In this document: positions 46,522 to 57,596 of the stretch, one piece after another
Layout: each line of letters opens with the position of its first letter
Numbering within the stretch: position 1 is the first letter of the stretch
Assembly (NCBI GenBank): GCA_024803745.1
Contig: JANJXV010000029.1
Location: forward strand, 23,178,001 to 23,242,000
Direction: 5' to 3'
Source of the DNA: Megascapheus bottae
Taxonomy: Eukaryota; Chordata; Mammalia; Rodentia; Geomyidae
DNA length: 64,000 nt
Program-made: the position numbers and the translations under genes
Notes under the pieces: generated by a model
The model's database searches: none
What the model saw: the letters and a program-made list of their open reading frames with translations, nothing else
What the model was told of the DNA's origin: nothing

Positions 46522-48377
46522 TTTTCTTGAGTTTCTTGTTCTGCCCATTTGAAAATGGGAGCAAGATTAATACTAAACACGATTATAGTTATTCAGATAT
46601 AACCAACCTAGACCTCTGTAGCTGGCAGACACTAGATGTTCACAAGTTTTGATTGGTGTTATCACTCTTTCTTTTTGTGCAGTTACCAACTAGTCTAATA
46701 ATTCACTGATAAGCAATTTATATCCAAAACAATAAGCCTCTCAATCCAATCTCTATTGTCTTTAAGTCCCTCTGAGCCTAGAGAATAATTAAACACCTAG
46801 ATATACATGTTGCTCAACAGCCATCAAGTGTAGATCCATGCAGTATAAGGGTTGAAAGAGGAGCAGAGGTCCAGAGATAGAAAAATAGAATGAGAGAGGT
46901 CAGGGGGTAAGTAGGTAGCGTATTTGAGTACAAAGTTTGGAAAGTATTGGAATAAAACTTATGTGTTGCTGCGCGACTAGCTCTTAGCCCAACAAGTGGC
47001 CTCACAGTGGACCATGGGATGGATCTGCAAGCTTCCGTCTGAGCGCGGTTGGCGGACATTTTCCTGTGCTGCTTCCAGGGGCGGCCCCAAGCCAAGGGTC
47101 TGGGGAATGAGTTTCAGAGGCTCTCAGCAGGACCAGCAGGAGACCGCTCTGTTCCCAGGGGCGGGGCCCAGCTGGGGACGTGGGCTCCAAGGGCGGAGCC
47201 GCGCCTTTTTGGTTCTCAGAAGGGGAGCTTCGCTGCTGGTCAGCCCTTCAGATCCCTGCTGTGTTTCCACTGCTTTGTCAGAGTCTGTGACTGTGGGGGG
47301 GGGGCCCTTGGTGGTGTCTTGGGCAGGATTCCCAGCTGGAGGATGCCCGCTCAAGAATTGAGGGGGGGGCAGATGCAGGCTCCTATTTTCCCGCATCCCT
47401 ACCCACTGTTGTAAGGTAGGGTCCCAACGCCCTCCACTCTCCAGATCCAGTGGCCTGGGAGAGGAGCCTGGTGGGCGGGTGGGAGCTGGGACAGCTCCGC
47501 CTCCCCTGGTGGGGTGCTGAGTCTTATGGTCCGCCCGCTTGTCAGTCTCCAGTCAGAGGGCTGGGGGTTGAGCCCGTTGGGTGGGTGGGAGTTGGGACAG
47601 CCCCGCCTCCCTTGGTGGGGTGCTGGGTCTTATGGGTAGCCCGCCTGTCAATCTCCAGTCAATGGCCTGAGGGAGGGGGCTGTTGAGGGAAGGGCCAGGA
47701 TTCTAAATTCCTTGCCCCCCTGCTCCCGCCAGTCTTTCTCCGGCGGGTTGTTGGGGTCTGAGTTAAGTTGTATTGCTTGGCACCCGCTCTGCTTTCCTGA
47801 TGTGTTTGGGGACGCGGTGTATTACTCACACCTCTGCATCCGTCTGCGGGTGCTCCAAGGTGGTGGGGAGTCTTTCACTCCCCTCGGGTCTCCGATGCCG
47901 CCTGTGTTCTGCATCTGGGTTCCACTGCTTGCTGTTCTGGTTCCACGTCTGGGTTCTGCTGCTTCCGCCGTTCGCTGGCCCGGTTCTGTGCTGGTTTCTG
48001 CAGCCGTTGGGTTCCCAGCCTGTTGCCCTCCACTGCTGCCGCTTTTTGTGGGTTAGAGCCGGTGCCCGCCGCCGCTTTCCCCGCGTGGAGCCGGTGCCCG
48101 CTCAAGCAGCTTTTCCAGGCTTGGTCTGGTGCGGCTTTCCGTGGCTTTGGGCGAGAGGTGGGGGAGGGGTCCTCGCGTTCCGAATTCTTTGAGAAAGTTG
48201 GATGTGAGCTTTATCTGGATTTCTTTTCTGGTTTGAGTCCTTCTCCGTTGCTTTTTGAGTTTGTTGTTGTGGATTTCTTTAGGTAGTTGGCTCGTGGGAC
48301 TCCCTGGTTCTCTCTTTTTGTCAGAGAAAGCTGGGCAGCGTCCCTATTGTCTCGGCGCCGTCTTCCTTCCCCCCCTT
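46522..48377 (-). promoter_or_regulatory. L1 5'UTR / internal promoter, CpG-rich
   Basis: About 1.85 kb of GC-rich, CpG-containing sequence, in sharp contrast with its AT-rich surroundings. In L1 this region carries an internal RNA polymerase II promoter that directs transcription from its own first base. Visible features are the G-run start with AAGACGGC, similar in place to the YY1 box of human L1, several CCGCC/GGGCGG Sp1-like boxes, and a tandem repeat (47434-47690). Long open frames on both strands here reflect GC-rich composition and are not genes. Confidence 0.88.
47434..47690 (-). repeat. 106-bp tandem monomers in L1 5'UTR
   Basis: Two units in tandem with a period of 106 bp: acagctccgcctccc at 47491 and acagccccgcctccc at 47597; gtcagtctcc at 47541 and gtcaatctcc at 47647. 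A partial third unit precedes (tctccagatccagtggcctgg at about 47439). Each unit has a CCGCCTCCC box and a GGGCGG/GGGTGG box. Mouse L1 promoters are likewise built of tandem monomers, although of other sequence. Confidence 0.9.
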
Positions 48378-48388
48378 TCCTTTCTTTT
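48372..48388. repeat. Candidate 17-bp TSD, right copy
   Basis: Identical to 40863-40879 and abutting the L1 5' end. Confidence 0.6.
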
Positions 48389-48518
48389 CCTCTATTTGCA
48401 CCCTTACATATATCCACCCTTAGCTGCTTTTTTACTACCAACATAGGATCTATATAAATACCATTTATATTAACAAACATTATTTAAACCATTATTAACC
48501 ACCTTTAAAACAAATGTG

Positions 48519-48664
48519 GAATAGGCACCAGTGGCTCGTGCCTGTGTTCCTATTCTAGAGGTTCATATGTGAGGATCACGATTCAAAGCCAGCCTAGGTA
48601 GAAAAGTCTCCATGAGACTCTTATCTCCAATTAACTATTCTAAAAATGGTACTGTGGCTCAAAG
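48519..48664 (+). mobile_element. B1-ID composite SINE, 3'-truncated
   Basis: ggcaccagtggctcgtgcct, gaggatcacgattcaaagcc, actcttatctccaattaact and the first bases of the ID part (ggtactgtggctcaaagta), where it stops. Confidence 0.9.
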
Positions 48665-48842
48665 TAAATTCTCAGGCCTCTCTCTTCTTTCTATACTCTC
48701 CTGGACATTACAACCATAAAAACTGCAGAACAGCTTGCATTTACTTCTACTTGTTTCTCTGAATTTCATATTTTGTATATTCAGCTACTTACTTGAATGT
48801 ATCACTTACCTATTTAGCAGCTATATCATGCACACAATCCAG

Positions 48843-48985
48843 GCTGGGCATGGTAGCACATGACTGCAATCCCAGCTAAACAGATAGGAAGATGGCAGTC
48901 TGAGTTTCAGTTTATATCTAAAAAATAAATTTAGTGTAAAATGGCATTAGGAAAAAGTCACAAGTAGTAAAGTGTTCACGTAGAT
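48843..48985 (+). mobile_element. Diverged B1-like SINE
   Basis: ggctgggcatggtagcacat, gactgcaatcccagctaaac and gaagatggcagtctgagttt; the ID half is hardly recognisable. Confidence 0.75.
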
Positions 48986-49152
48986 ACAGAACTAATCTAA
49001 ATTTACCTCGGCCTGACAAGCTTAGTAAATTAGACTACTAACCAACTAATAGTTTAAGCAACAATCTTGGAATTATTTTACTAAAAAAATCCATATATTC
49101 CAGTGAACAGCATGTCATATTTACTCTTTTCCAGAATTCATACAGAAGCAAG

Positions 49153-49332
49153 GAGTGCCAGGAGCTTATGCTTCTAATCCTATCCACTCAAGAACTGAAG
49201 CCACAGTTAAGATCCAGCAGACAAATCCGAGAGACTTGTCTCCAAAGAACCAGCAAAAATCCAGAGCAACAGCCTTGAGCAAAAATGAATAAGAGAGTGG
49301 TCCTGAGTTCAAGCCCTATAACTGCCCACATG
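49153..49332 (+). mobile_element. Diverged B1-ID composite SINE
   Basis: ctaatcctatccactcaaga, gagacttgtctccaaagaac, caacagccttgagcaaaaat and cctgagttcaagccctataa in family order. Confidence 0.8.
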
Positions 49333-49445
49333 GTAAAATTTCATAACAGAATGTGCTCTAGTCCATTTATATCATTACCTTGGATCTGTATGTTCGGCTC
49401 TATTTTCTGACATGTCTGTTCTTTCCAATGCCACACTTAAAGTCC

Positions 49446-49598
49446 AGTGAAGGAATTTTTTTATTTATTTTATTTATTTTTATTTATTTTTGTCTTTTAT
49501 AGCTTTTTTTTTTTCCAGAGCCGGGGCCCAAACCCAGGGCCTTGAGCTTGCCAGGCAAGGGCACTTCCACTGAGCCAAGCCCCGACCCCAAGTGAAGG

Positions 49599-49602
<4 letters not shown>
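49446..49602 (-). mobile_element. ID SINE (tRNA-derived monomer) with 12-bp TSD
   Basis: The minus strand reads ggggcttggctcagtggaag (A box), ccttgcctggcaagctcaag and ccctgggtttgggccccggc (B box), then a long A-rich tail (T-rich in window, 49458-49514, with TTTA repeats). agtgaaggaatt at 49446-49457 and 49591-49602 is an exact 12-bp TSD. The element is close to the ID consensus, so it is fairly young. Confidence 0.95.

Positions 49603-49645
<43 letters not shown>
49602..49645. repeat. (AT)n microsatellite
   Basis: About 21 AT units directly after the TSD of the ID element. Confidence 0.97.
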
Positions 49646-49650
<5 letters not shown>

Positions 49651-49982
49651 GAATCAGCCTGAAGCTATTTATTTATTAACTACAGGAAACAGGCTTTCTA
49701 ACTGCTTCTCTTGGGTATAGGGACAGCTACTTCAAAGAATCCTCCACTCTGAAGGGTTGAGAACAATGTTGAAGAGGGAGTAGAGGGGACAGAAGGAAAT
49801 CGAAGCTTTCTCAGATCCCGTCCTCACCCTCCACAGTCTCTGTTCCCCAAGCCCAGATTCACTGGCTCCTGGTCTGTGCCCTGCACAGGGTAGGACTTTA
49901 GTAACTATGTTGCAAACATATGAAACATCTCATCCAATCCCCATTAACCTTTTCTGTAGGTAAATACTCCTTTTCTTTTTCT
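49646..49982. other. No recognised feature
   Basis: Nothing supported. Confidence 0.4.
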
Positions 49983-50467
49983 TTTTTGCTTCATATTTTA
50001 TTGTAATTAATAGAGGGGTTACAGTTATATTAGCCAGATAGAAGGAGAATTACTTTACACATATTGATAACCCTTCTCCTGATTTTGTCCCCATTTCCCT
50101 CCCCTATCCCTCCCCTCATCTTGTTTTCCCCCCTTCCCTATTCTATTTCAAATAAAAAAATAAACATATACACAATATATCAGATAAAAAGGTAAGATAC
50201 TGTAACAATATGAGAATAACCAAGGGACAACAAGAGATGAAAAATAACATAGTACATTAAGAACAACAATCACACATCATATAGCTCTTGTTTCTATATT
50301 CTGGAAGTCCTTTCATTTAGCCTCATCCTATATGGCCTTATGTATCTTGGTTTTGCCCTACTGTAAACCTCTGCTAGGAGAGTCTCCTTATACTAATTAT
50401 TACAAGTGAGGGAAACCATTGAGTCTCTATTCCTTTGGGTTTGGCTTACTTCACTTAATATGATTTT
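49983..50467 (-). mobile_element. 5'-truncated LINE-1 3' end
   Basis: tttattgtaattaatagagg, C-rich block (about 50096-50135), then the 3'UTR to cttcacttaatatgatttta, where it ends near the ORF2 stop. No TSD was found. Confidence 0.92.
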
Positions 50468-50731
50468 ATATCGAGATTCTCAGTACTGTCATAGATGCAA
50501 TGAGAACTGAAACTTACATAAGATGAAGAACTGGATTACATCAACATTGAATAATATTAAACATGAAGTAAAATACTCACTACTACAAATTTGTCCAAGT
50601 AATATAATTATCTGACTTCATGTATCAGCAAAATGAGTGTCAGAGTGATTTCCTGCTTGTCAATAATGAATTGAATTAGAGTTTGAGTGCAAATGAACTC
50701 AAAACTCCATGTTTTAGACTCTCAGCCTCAA
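50468..50731. other. No recognised feature
   Basis: Nothing supported. Confidence 0.4.
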
Positions 50732-50963
50732 TGGGAACCAGTGGCTCACACCTGTAGCTTTTGCTGATCAGGAGCTGAGGATCTCATTGAAAGGCATTGA
50801 ATGCAGGAAATGCTGTGATACTCTGAACTCCAATTATCCAGCAAAAAGCCAGAAGTGGAGAGTACTACTCTTGAACCAAAAATAAAAATGCCTTAAAAGA
50901 TAAGGGACCCTGTGTTCCCACACCCTGTGTTCAAGTCCCAGTACCAGCACACACACACACATA
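50732..50963 (+). mobile_element. Diverged B1-ID composite SINE
   Basis: accagtggctcacacctgta, actccaattatccagcaaaa, agccagaagtggagagtact and gttcaagtcccagtaccagc, ending in a short CA run. Confidence 0.85.
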
Positions 50964-50975
50964 TTCCAGATGCAT

Positions 50976-51222
50976 GTTGGGCCCTGGTGGCTCACTCCTA
51001 TAAACCTAGCTACTCAGAAGGCTAAGATCTGAGGATCTTGGTGCCAAAGCCAACGTAGGCAGCAGAATCTGTGGAACACTTACCTCCTACTAACCACCAG
51101 AATGCTGGAAGTGGAACTATGGCTCCAGGCGGAAGAGGGCCAGCCTTGAGTAGAAAAGATCAAGGATAGCACACCCATAGGCCCCAAATTCAGGCCCCAC
51201 GACCAACAAAATAAAAAAGAAT
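50976..51222 (+). mobile_element. B1-ID composite SINE
   Basis: ccctggtggctcactcctat, cctagctactcagaaggcta, gatctgaggatcttggtgcc, ggccagccttgagtagaaaa and aggccccacgaccaacaaaa. Confidence 0.9.
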
Positions 51223-52404
51223 TCCAAATGCCAGGTCTATGTCATCATAGCACACTGGAAAAATTAATGCATTTACGAAAGTTAATGAGATTACAGGAAA
51301 GTATATAATTAATTGAATTTGGAATAAACTAATATACAGACACCAGATTTTAAAGTATCCAAACATGGATTAGATTCTCTATATATCATTAGATATATAT
51401 TAAATTAAGCAAATTGTGAAATTAAGGAAATGACATTCTTTTTATGCTTTGTGTTTATTTTTATGTAAAATAATACATGCTTCCCAAAGACATTCTGAAA
51501 TACAAAAAGGCAGGTGTGAGCGTCTGGTGAACAACCAGAATGTGGGTATATCATCTTTCTTCTTCTGCTCTGCAATCAACAGTATTAGTACTAATCAAAT
51601 CCTCCAGGTTTCTGTGTTCAGTGAGTAGCGAAAATTAAGGTCAATAGCATATATTATACTTTAATTATTAAGTGTTCCCTGGACAGTCAATAGTTGATTT
51701 TACATAAAGTAAAAATTTGAAACTTCTGGTGGGAATTATATTCTAGTCTTTTCTAATAATTAAAAATGGTTAACCCTTGTATTTCCTGTTTCATTTTTCA
51801 CTAAGGCAGAGAAGGTCTAAAAGTTGAATTCCACTAAGGACTCTTTCACTTTAAATATTTATTAATATCAATTGTCATTTTAGATGCATACTTTTAAGTA
51901 TATATGTGCTATTGTAATAATTAGTTTATGACTATCAAAATGACATTACCTTACAAAAAGTAATATTTAATATTAAATACACTTAGTCATTTAGTATAAA
52001 ACACTGAAATATATTTACTGAATATGCATAATCTATATTGCACAAAGATATGCAGCTAGCCACACACTAATGTGCTTGATAAATGTAGATTTCACTATAA
52101 AATGGAAAATTTTTAGTTAAAGACAGTGTTTTTGTGTATTAACTTATTTCATCATTACTTAGCTTTAGTTTTTTTGTTTTATCTTATTTGTTCAGCAGTA
52201 ACTAGTTATATCCTAGGAACGCTTTGTATGAAATATAACTACGCATTTTTAAATTTTAATTTTATTTGTAATACAATATTTTTAAAACACCTGGATAAAC
52301 TTGGTGTTGTAAGCATATTTTTAATAGGACTGAGAAAGTCTTTGCATATGAATGGCAGTTCCAGATACTATGCTATACAACAGAGATACAAATATGAATC
52401 AATT
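51223..52404. other. No recognised feature
   Basis: AT-rich; an open frame at 52126-52464 (112 codons) runs into a SINE fragment and shows no domain; not called. Confidence 0.4.
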
Positions 52405-52490
52405 ATGCCTCCTTATAATCCAAGCTATTCAGGAGGCTGGATCTGCACAGACAGTCAAATCTGAGAAATTTTCAAAATAATCAGAGGAGG
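52405..52490 (+). mobile_element. B1-like SINE fragment
   Basis: ccttataatccaagctattcaggaggctgg region (52411-52440) is the B1 part; the remainder is unclear. Confidence 0.6.
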
Positions 52491-52494
52491 GCAG

Positions 52495-52510
52495 GCGGGA
52501 AGAAGGGAGG

Positions 52511-52567
<57 letters not shown>

Positions 52568-52580
52568 GGGGGAGGGGCGA
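52495..52580. repeat. (GA)n microsatellite with purine flanks
   Basis: A GGGA/GGAA lead-in, then about 24 GA units at 52515-52563, then a G-rich end. Confidence 0.96.
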
Positions 52581-53239
52581 TCTCAATCTGGTGCTATTCC
52601 ACAGTAAAAATTTCCTCCTAACTCTTCATTGAGAATATTCTGTTAATTTTGGTAAGGTGTATCCAATATGGGAAAGAAGAGAGACCAATCCTATATTCAC
52701 TATACTCACAAGTAAAAGTATTGCTCTGTCCTCCCTCAGGAAAGTGGCACGTGATGGGCAGTGAAGATGTGTTATTAGAATGGTGTGCAGTGTGGCAAAT
52801 TACATGGGTGTAGAATTTTATAAATGGCCGGGGAAGGTGGTAACACACAATTTTTCCCTGGCAAACAACATGTGGCCTGTCTCTATCATTTCTAGCTAAA
52901 TAACTATAAAATCCTCATACAATGCTACAGAAAATCGAGAACATATACCCCATTTCAAGTTTATATAGTCTTTTCTCAGGCACTGTAAAATTTATGTTTT
53001 ATCATATTTCCAAGAAGTACAGATATATTTCATTTTGTATAGTTTTCATTATTCTCTGAGATTCCAGAATGTAATGTGCATTCGTGGGAGTATGAGAAAC
53101 ATGACTGTAGGTTACAAATTAGTAGTGGGGGAGGAGCCAACCTCCTCTTTGTCAAATCTCTACTTGGCTTTCAGTAAGGCTACAGTGGAAGAAAAAACCT
53201 GTTACCATTAACCTATCATTTCTAGCAAATGAGAGAAAA
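52581..53239. other. No recognised feature
   Basis: Nothing supported. Confidence 0.4.
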
Positions 53240-53261
53240 ACAACAACAACAACAACAACAG
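53240..53261. repeat. Short (CAA)n
   Basis: Seven CAA units. Confidence 0.9.
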
Positions 53262-55018
53262 AGAGCAAAGTTGGTATAGGAGATCCAGAAGGGGAAGAAC
53301 AGACTTTTCCTTTTCTTTTCTTTTTTTTTCTTCTATTTCCTTTCTCTAGGTATGAGATTGGAAATCCCACTCAGTACCTGCATCCTCTTTCACTCATTGG
53401 CTAGAGCTCTACCAGCTGATTCACATGTGCAGCATTTAGGACTGCTTATTTTTATTCTTTCCTTTGGGAATGAAGAACTTTTATGTCCTACTTTTAAAAG
53501 GATTTCAGGGCAAAATATTGACAATGAAGCATTAACAAACGACATCCATAGGAACTGCTATTATTTTAAAAGTTTCACAGTGTAAAAGTTAGAATTACGT
53601 GTGTATGTACACATAAATACATACGTGTGATTACCTACATATATCACTAATAAAAATGAAGCTGGCCAAGAAAAATTGAGCACCTGTGTATTTTTAAATT
53701 TATAGCAAAGCTCATTAAAATCCACAAATGAATTAGCAGAATTTGGGTTAGAGGGCATTTAAAACATTACCTAATCCTCTTAGCTGTTAAAGTTTCTTAT
53801 TCAGTTTATATCCCCTTAAGTGAACTATCTGGTCTACAATACATGGTTATTAAAATAATAGTATATAAATATTAATATTTTAAAAGCAAATTTTCTTCCC
53901 TTTCAGAAATGTAAATCTATTCCTGTAGGTATGAATTTGAAAGAGGAAAAGTCAGACTATTTCTTCCCTTAGATCTTAAAACCTGTCTTTTTGCAGATCA
54001 ACAGAACAGTGCCTTGTTATCATTGTGAGTATCTGACCATTTGTTCAGATTTTCCAAAAAACCCAATATTTTCTATGTGTTACCTCAAAGACAACAGCTT
54101 TTGATAATAAAAGTCACTTGGCAAATTACTCACAACAGGTGTGTTCATTACCTTCCCATTTTAATTGTTTAGCCATTTCTGGCTCAGACTGTTCCTTTGA
54201 GGGAAATTAGTAATATTGCTCCATACCTGCACAGCCATATTCCTCTGTCACTTGTCCACTTAAGTTAGCACAAATTAAAAGTGCCTTTTGCAAGGAAAAA
54301 CTCAATTATGGAAATTTCTTATAGATTAACAACAAATACATATGAGCCACGTACAAGAGGACACTAAGGATATTGGTCTTAGAATAAATATCTAAAGTTT
54401 GGAGAATAAAAAAATTAAAACAAAAATATTTTGCAATTTTTATCTGAATTAGTTGCTAAATAACTTAAATTACACACATACATACAATATACTCAGACAT
54501 ATTTGGATTTAATTGTTTTGTATAAGTACTTATCTGAAACCCAATCTAAGAAGTTACCCAGATACTAGGAGAGTCATTTGTGTTTTACTTAGATTCTTAC
54601 ATAGGTTAAGAATTTTCTGAAGTTTAATATAGGACACTTAATATAGGGACATTCTAATTAAGAAAATCAGGGTACACTCCACAAATGTACTGATAAAAGG
54701 AAGTATACCTCTTCTTTCTCAACTTTTGTATCTGTAGCTCATAGCAGGGCATGCGTTTAGTATATCCAGTACGATCCATATTCATTTTATCGAGGAGAGA
54801 TGCTCTGTATACTGACCATCTTCAGCAAATATCAGGATGTCTTGAGCATGAAAAATCTTATGCACTGAGGTATGTACATGTCAGACTAGCTTAAGCATAA
54901 GCTTGAAGGATAAGAATTTTAAACAAAAGGCATTCTGAGAGCCTTGGTTTCCAACTTATAAAATTCCTATTAATACAATTTTCCTCTTAGGTTTAAAACT
55001 CTAAATGAGTTTTGGAAA
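53262..55018. other. No recognised feature
   Basis: AT-rich; open frames at 53352-53585 and 53561-53758 have no coding signs. Confidence 0.4.
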
Positions 55019-55041
55019 TAGTATTTTTATTTTTATTTTTT

Positions 55042-56191
55042 TCATATATTTTTATTGTAATTAATAGAAGGGTGACATTATATTCACCAGATAGAACGTG
55101 CATTAATTCACATACATTGATCCCCTTTCTCATGTCTTGGTCCCCATTTCCCTCCCCCCACCCCCACCCCGCATCTTGTTTTCCACACTTCTCTATCCAA
55201 TTTCAAATATCCAAATACAAATATATCCAATATATCAGATAACAAAGTGAGATATTGTAACAATATGAGATAACCAAGGGACAGCAAAAGAGATGAGAGA
55301 TAACATAGTACATTATGGACAACAATCACTCATTATATGGCTTTTGTTTCTATATCCTGGAGGTCCTTTCATTTAGCATCATATTATATGGCCTTATGTA
55401 TCTAGGTTTTGTTCTATTGTAAATCTCTGCTATGAGAGCCCAAGGTTTCTACTGATTATGACAAATGAGTTAAACCATTGAGCCTATGTTCCTTTGAGTC
55501 TGGCTTACTTCACTTAAAATGATTTTTTCTAAGTCTTTCCATTTCCTAATAAATAGGGCAATTTCATTCTTTCTGACAGCAGCATAAAATTCCATTGTGT
55601 ACAAATACCACATCTTGTTGATCCACTTATCAACTTAGGGACATCTGGGTTGGTTCCATATCTTTGCTATGGTAAATAGTGCTGTGATGAACACTGTTGT
55701 GCTAGGGGATTTAGTATGTCCTTGTTTCTGGACAATTGGGCAAATGCCAAGTGGGAGCAGATCTTCACTAACCATACAATGAACAAAGGCCTCATATCTA
55801 AAATATATCAACAGCTCAAAAAATTGAATCACTCCAAAACTAATCTCCAAAGAAACAACCATCCCATTAAAAGATGGGCCAAAGACTTAAAGTCTTCTCT
55901 GAAGAAGAAATAAAAATGGCCTATAGACACATAAATAACTGCTTGACATCTATGGTCATAAAAGAAATGCAAATCAAAACAACTCTGAGATTCCACCTCA
56001 GTCCAGTTAGAATGGCCAGGATGAAGAAAACTAATAACAAGAGATGCTGGAGGGTATGTGGCAAGGAGGGATCACTACTACACTGTTGGTGGGAGTGCAA
56101 ACTCGTTCAACCACCATGGAAAGCAGTATGGCAGTTCCTCAAAAGACTAAACATAGAGCCTCCCTATGAACCAGCAATTCCACTACTTGGC
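55042..56191 (-). mobile_element. 5'-inverted LINE-1
   Basis: The minus body 55042-55755 holds the 3'UTR and ORF2 end. From about 55752 the sequence is L1 sense on the plus strand (gtgggagcagatcttcacta to ctacttggcattt at 56191). The two parts are adjacent in L1 and share the words cttggcattt at the breakpoint, an overlap of about 11 bp. T/A-rich flanks atttttatttttatttt occur at both ends (about 55024 and 56194) and may be the TSD, but they are low in complexity. The plus part encodes the ORF2 cysteine motif ([18 protein letters not shown]). Confidence 0.92.
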
Positions 56192-56209
56192 ATTTATTTT
56201 TATTTTTAT

Positions 56210-56366
56210 TTTATCTTATTTTCCAGTCCTGGGGCTTGAACTCAGGGCTTGAACACTGTGCTTGGGCTTCCCTCAAGGCTAGCACTCTACCACTTGAGCC
56301 ACAGCACCACTTCCAGCTTTTTCAGTGTATATGGTACCCAATAAATTGAACCTACCACTAGGCCAA
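56210..56366 (-). mobile_element. ID-ID dimeric SINE
   Basis: Minus orientation: ccagtcctggggcttgaact, tctaccacttgagccacagc, ttccagctttttcagtgtat and ggtacccaataaattgaacc. The left unit is cut short. It directly follows the inverted L1. Confidence 0.88.
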
Positions 56367-57369
56367 TATTTTTATTTTTAATACAATTAGACTGGCATTA
56401 GGGAACATACTGTCTGTGTGACAACCTTGAAGCCAATTATTTAATATTTTTGTCATTACTTTCTTCATGATTATATTAGTGATGATATTAGCAATACTTC
56501 TGAATAATTCTACATCAAGATAGAATCCTATAAATCAAAAAGAACATGTTATTCTCAACCCTTCTTTAACAGTATTGTATGTTATAATGCAAAATGGGCA
56601 CTTCCTGAAGGTATTGCATACAATAATGGCTTCTGAGATGAGTTCAGCACCTTCATACTGCTTGTTCACAGATAATATACCTTGACTAACAAGTCTTCAC
56701 CCTTATCAAATCTATTCATTCTATTTATCAACACTACTTTTCAAAATACAAGCCTTTCATATTTGATCCATGTCCTTTATTTATCAATTAGGTAACAACA
56801 AACACAAAACAATAAGGAATAAATATCTTCTAATTTTAAGGTGTATTCATATACATATAACTTCTAACATGTTTATCAATCCTCAGATAAAGAAGTGATC
56901 TATCAAAGGCATGAATATTCTTGCTGTGGATATATCCATATCATCTTTGTTCTACTGTGAAAGAAATCAATTTTGGAATATCTTTCCAAAGGGCAAAATC
57001 AGAATTAAAATGGCGCCTTTCTAATTTCAGAATTTTTCAGCCTTTTGCACCAAAAATTTATGTTGATATCTGTTTGTGACTTCATGTCAATTTTCCAGTT
57101 CTTCCTCAATATTTTCCATGCCTCCATAGACATCATATGCAGCACATTTTCTCATCAACATTTTAAAGGTAAGTAAAGTAGTTTTCATTAGGATTATTTG
57201 TACGCAATTTTCAAGGACACTGTAGAAATGGTGAAATAGACATTATGATATGGAGAAATAGGAAAACTGCCTCTGAACGAGTAACATGTTTCTTAAAAGA
57301 TATGTAATCAATCCCCTCTGCTGAGAATTTTTGTGTTTGTTAAATACCCTGTTTTTGAGAATTTTTGCA
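56367..57369. other. No recognised feature
   Basis: AT-rich; nothing supported. Confidence 0.4.
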
Positions 57370-57596
57370 AGTGTGCCAATCTCAAGGCTTGAGCTCAGGG
57401 TGCTCAGATCTCACTGGGCCTTTTGACTCAGATTTGGCACTCCAGCATGTAAAGCATACTCCAGGTGAGGACTTTTGTTACTTATTCGGGAGTACAATTT
57501 CACACACTATTTTTCTGGACTACCTTTAAACTGTGTTCTTCAAACCTCATCCTCTTGAGCAGCTAGGATTATAGACATGAGCTACCAGCACTCAGT
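57370..57596 (-). mobile_element. Diverged B1-ID composite SINE
   Basis: ggcttgagctcagggtgctc at the left and cctcttgagcagctaggatt, atagacatgagctaccagca at the right. Confidence 0.82.

Larger units (their letters stand above)
41044..48377 (-). mobile_element. Full-length (about 7.3 kb) LINE-1
   Basis: Minus orientation. It has all L1 parts in order: GC-rich 5'UTR (48377-46522) starting GGGGGGGAAGG with an AAGACGGC motif near the tip, ORF1 (46521-45353), a 48-bp spacer, ORF2 (45304-41459), 3'UTR with a G-rich tract (41150-41190) and A-tail (T-tract at 41044-41052). It is little diverged from the copy at 0.3-3.1 kb. Both ORFs carry a handful of lesions, so it should be unable to move on its own, although the promoter may still work. 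The right edge is set by the G-run start and the candidate TSD. Confidence 0.95.

Noticed and set aside
46814..48480. Many overlapping Pro/Arg/Gly-rich open frames on both strands
   Set aside because: They lie in the GC-rich 5'UTR of the full-length L1, where stops are rare by composition. No domain or conserved protein.
52126..52464. 112-codon open frame
   Set aside because: Runs into a SINE fragment and has AT-driven composition (Phe, Leu, Ile, Tyr); not convincing.
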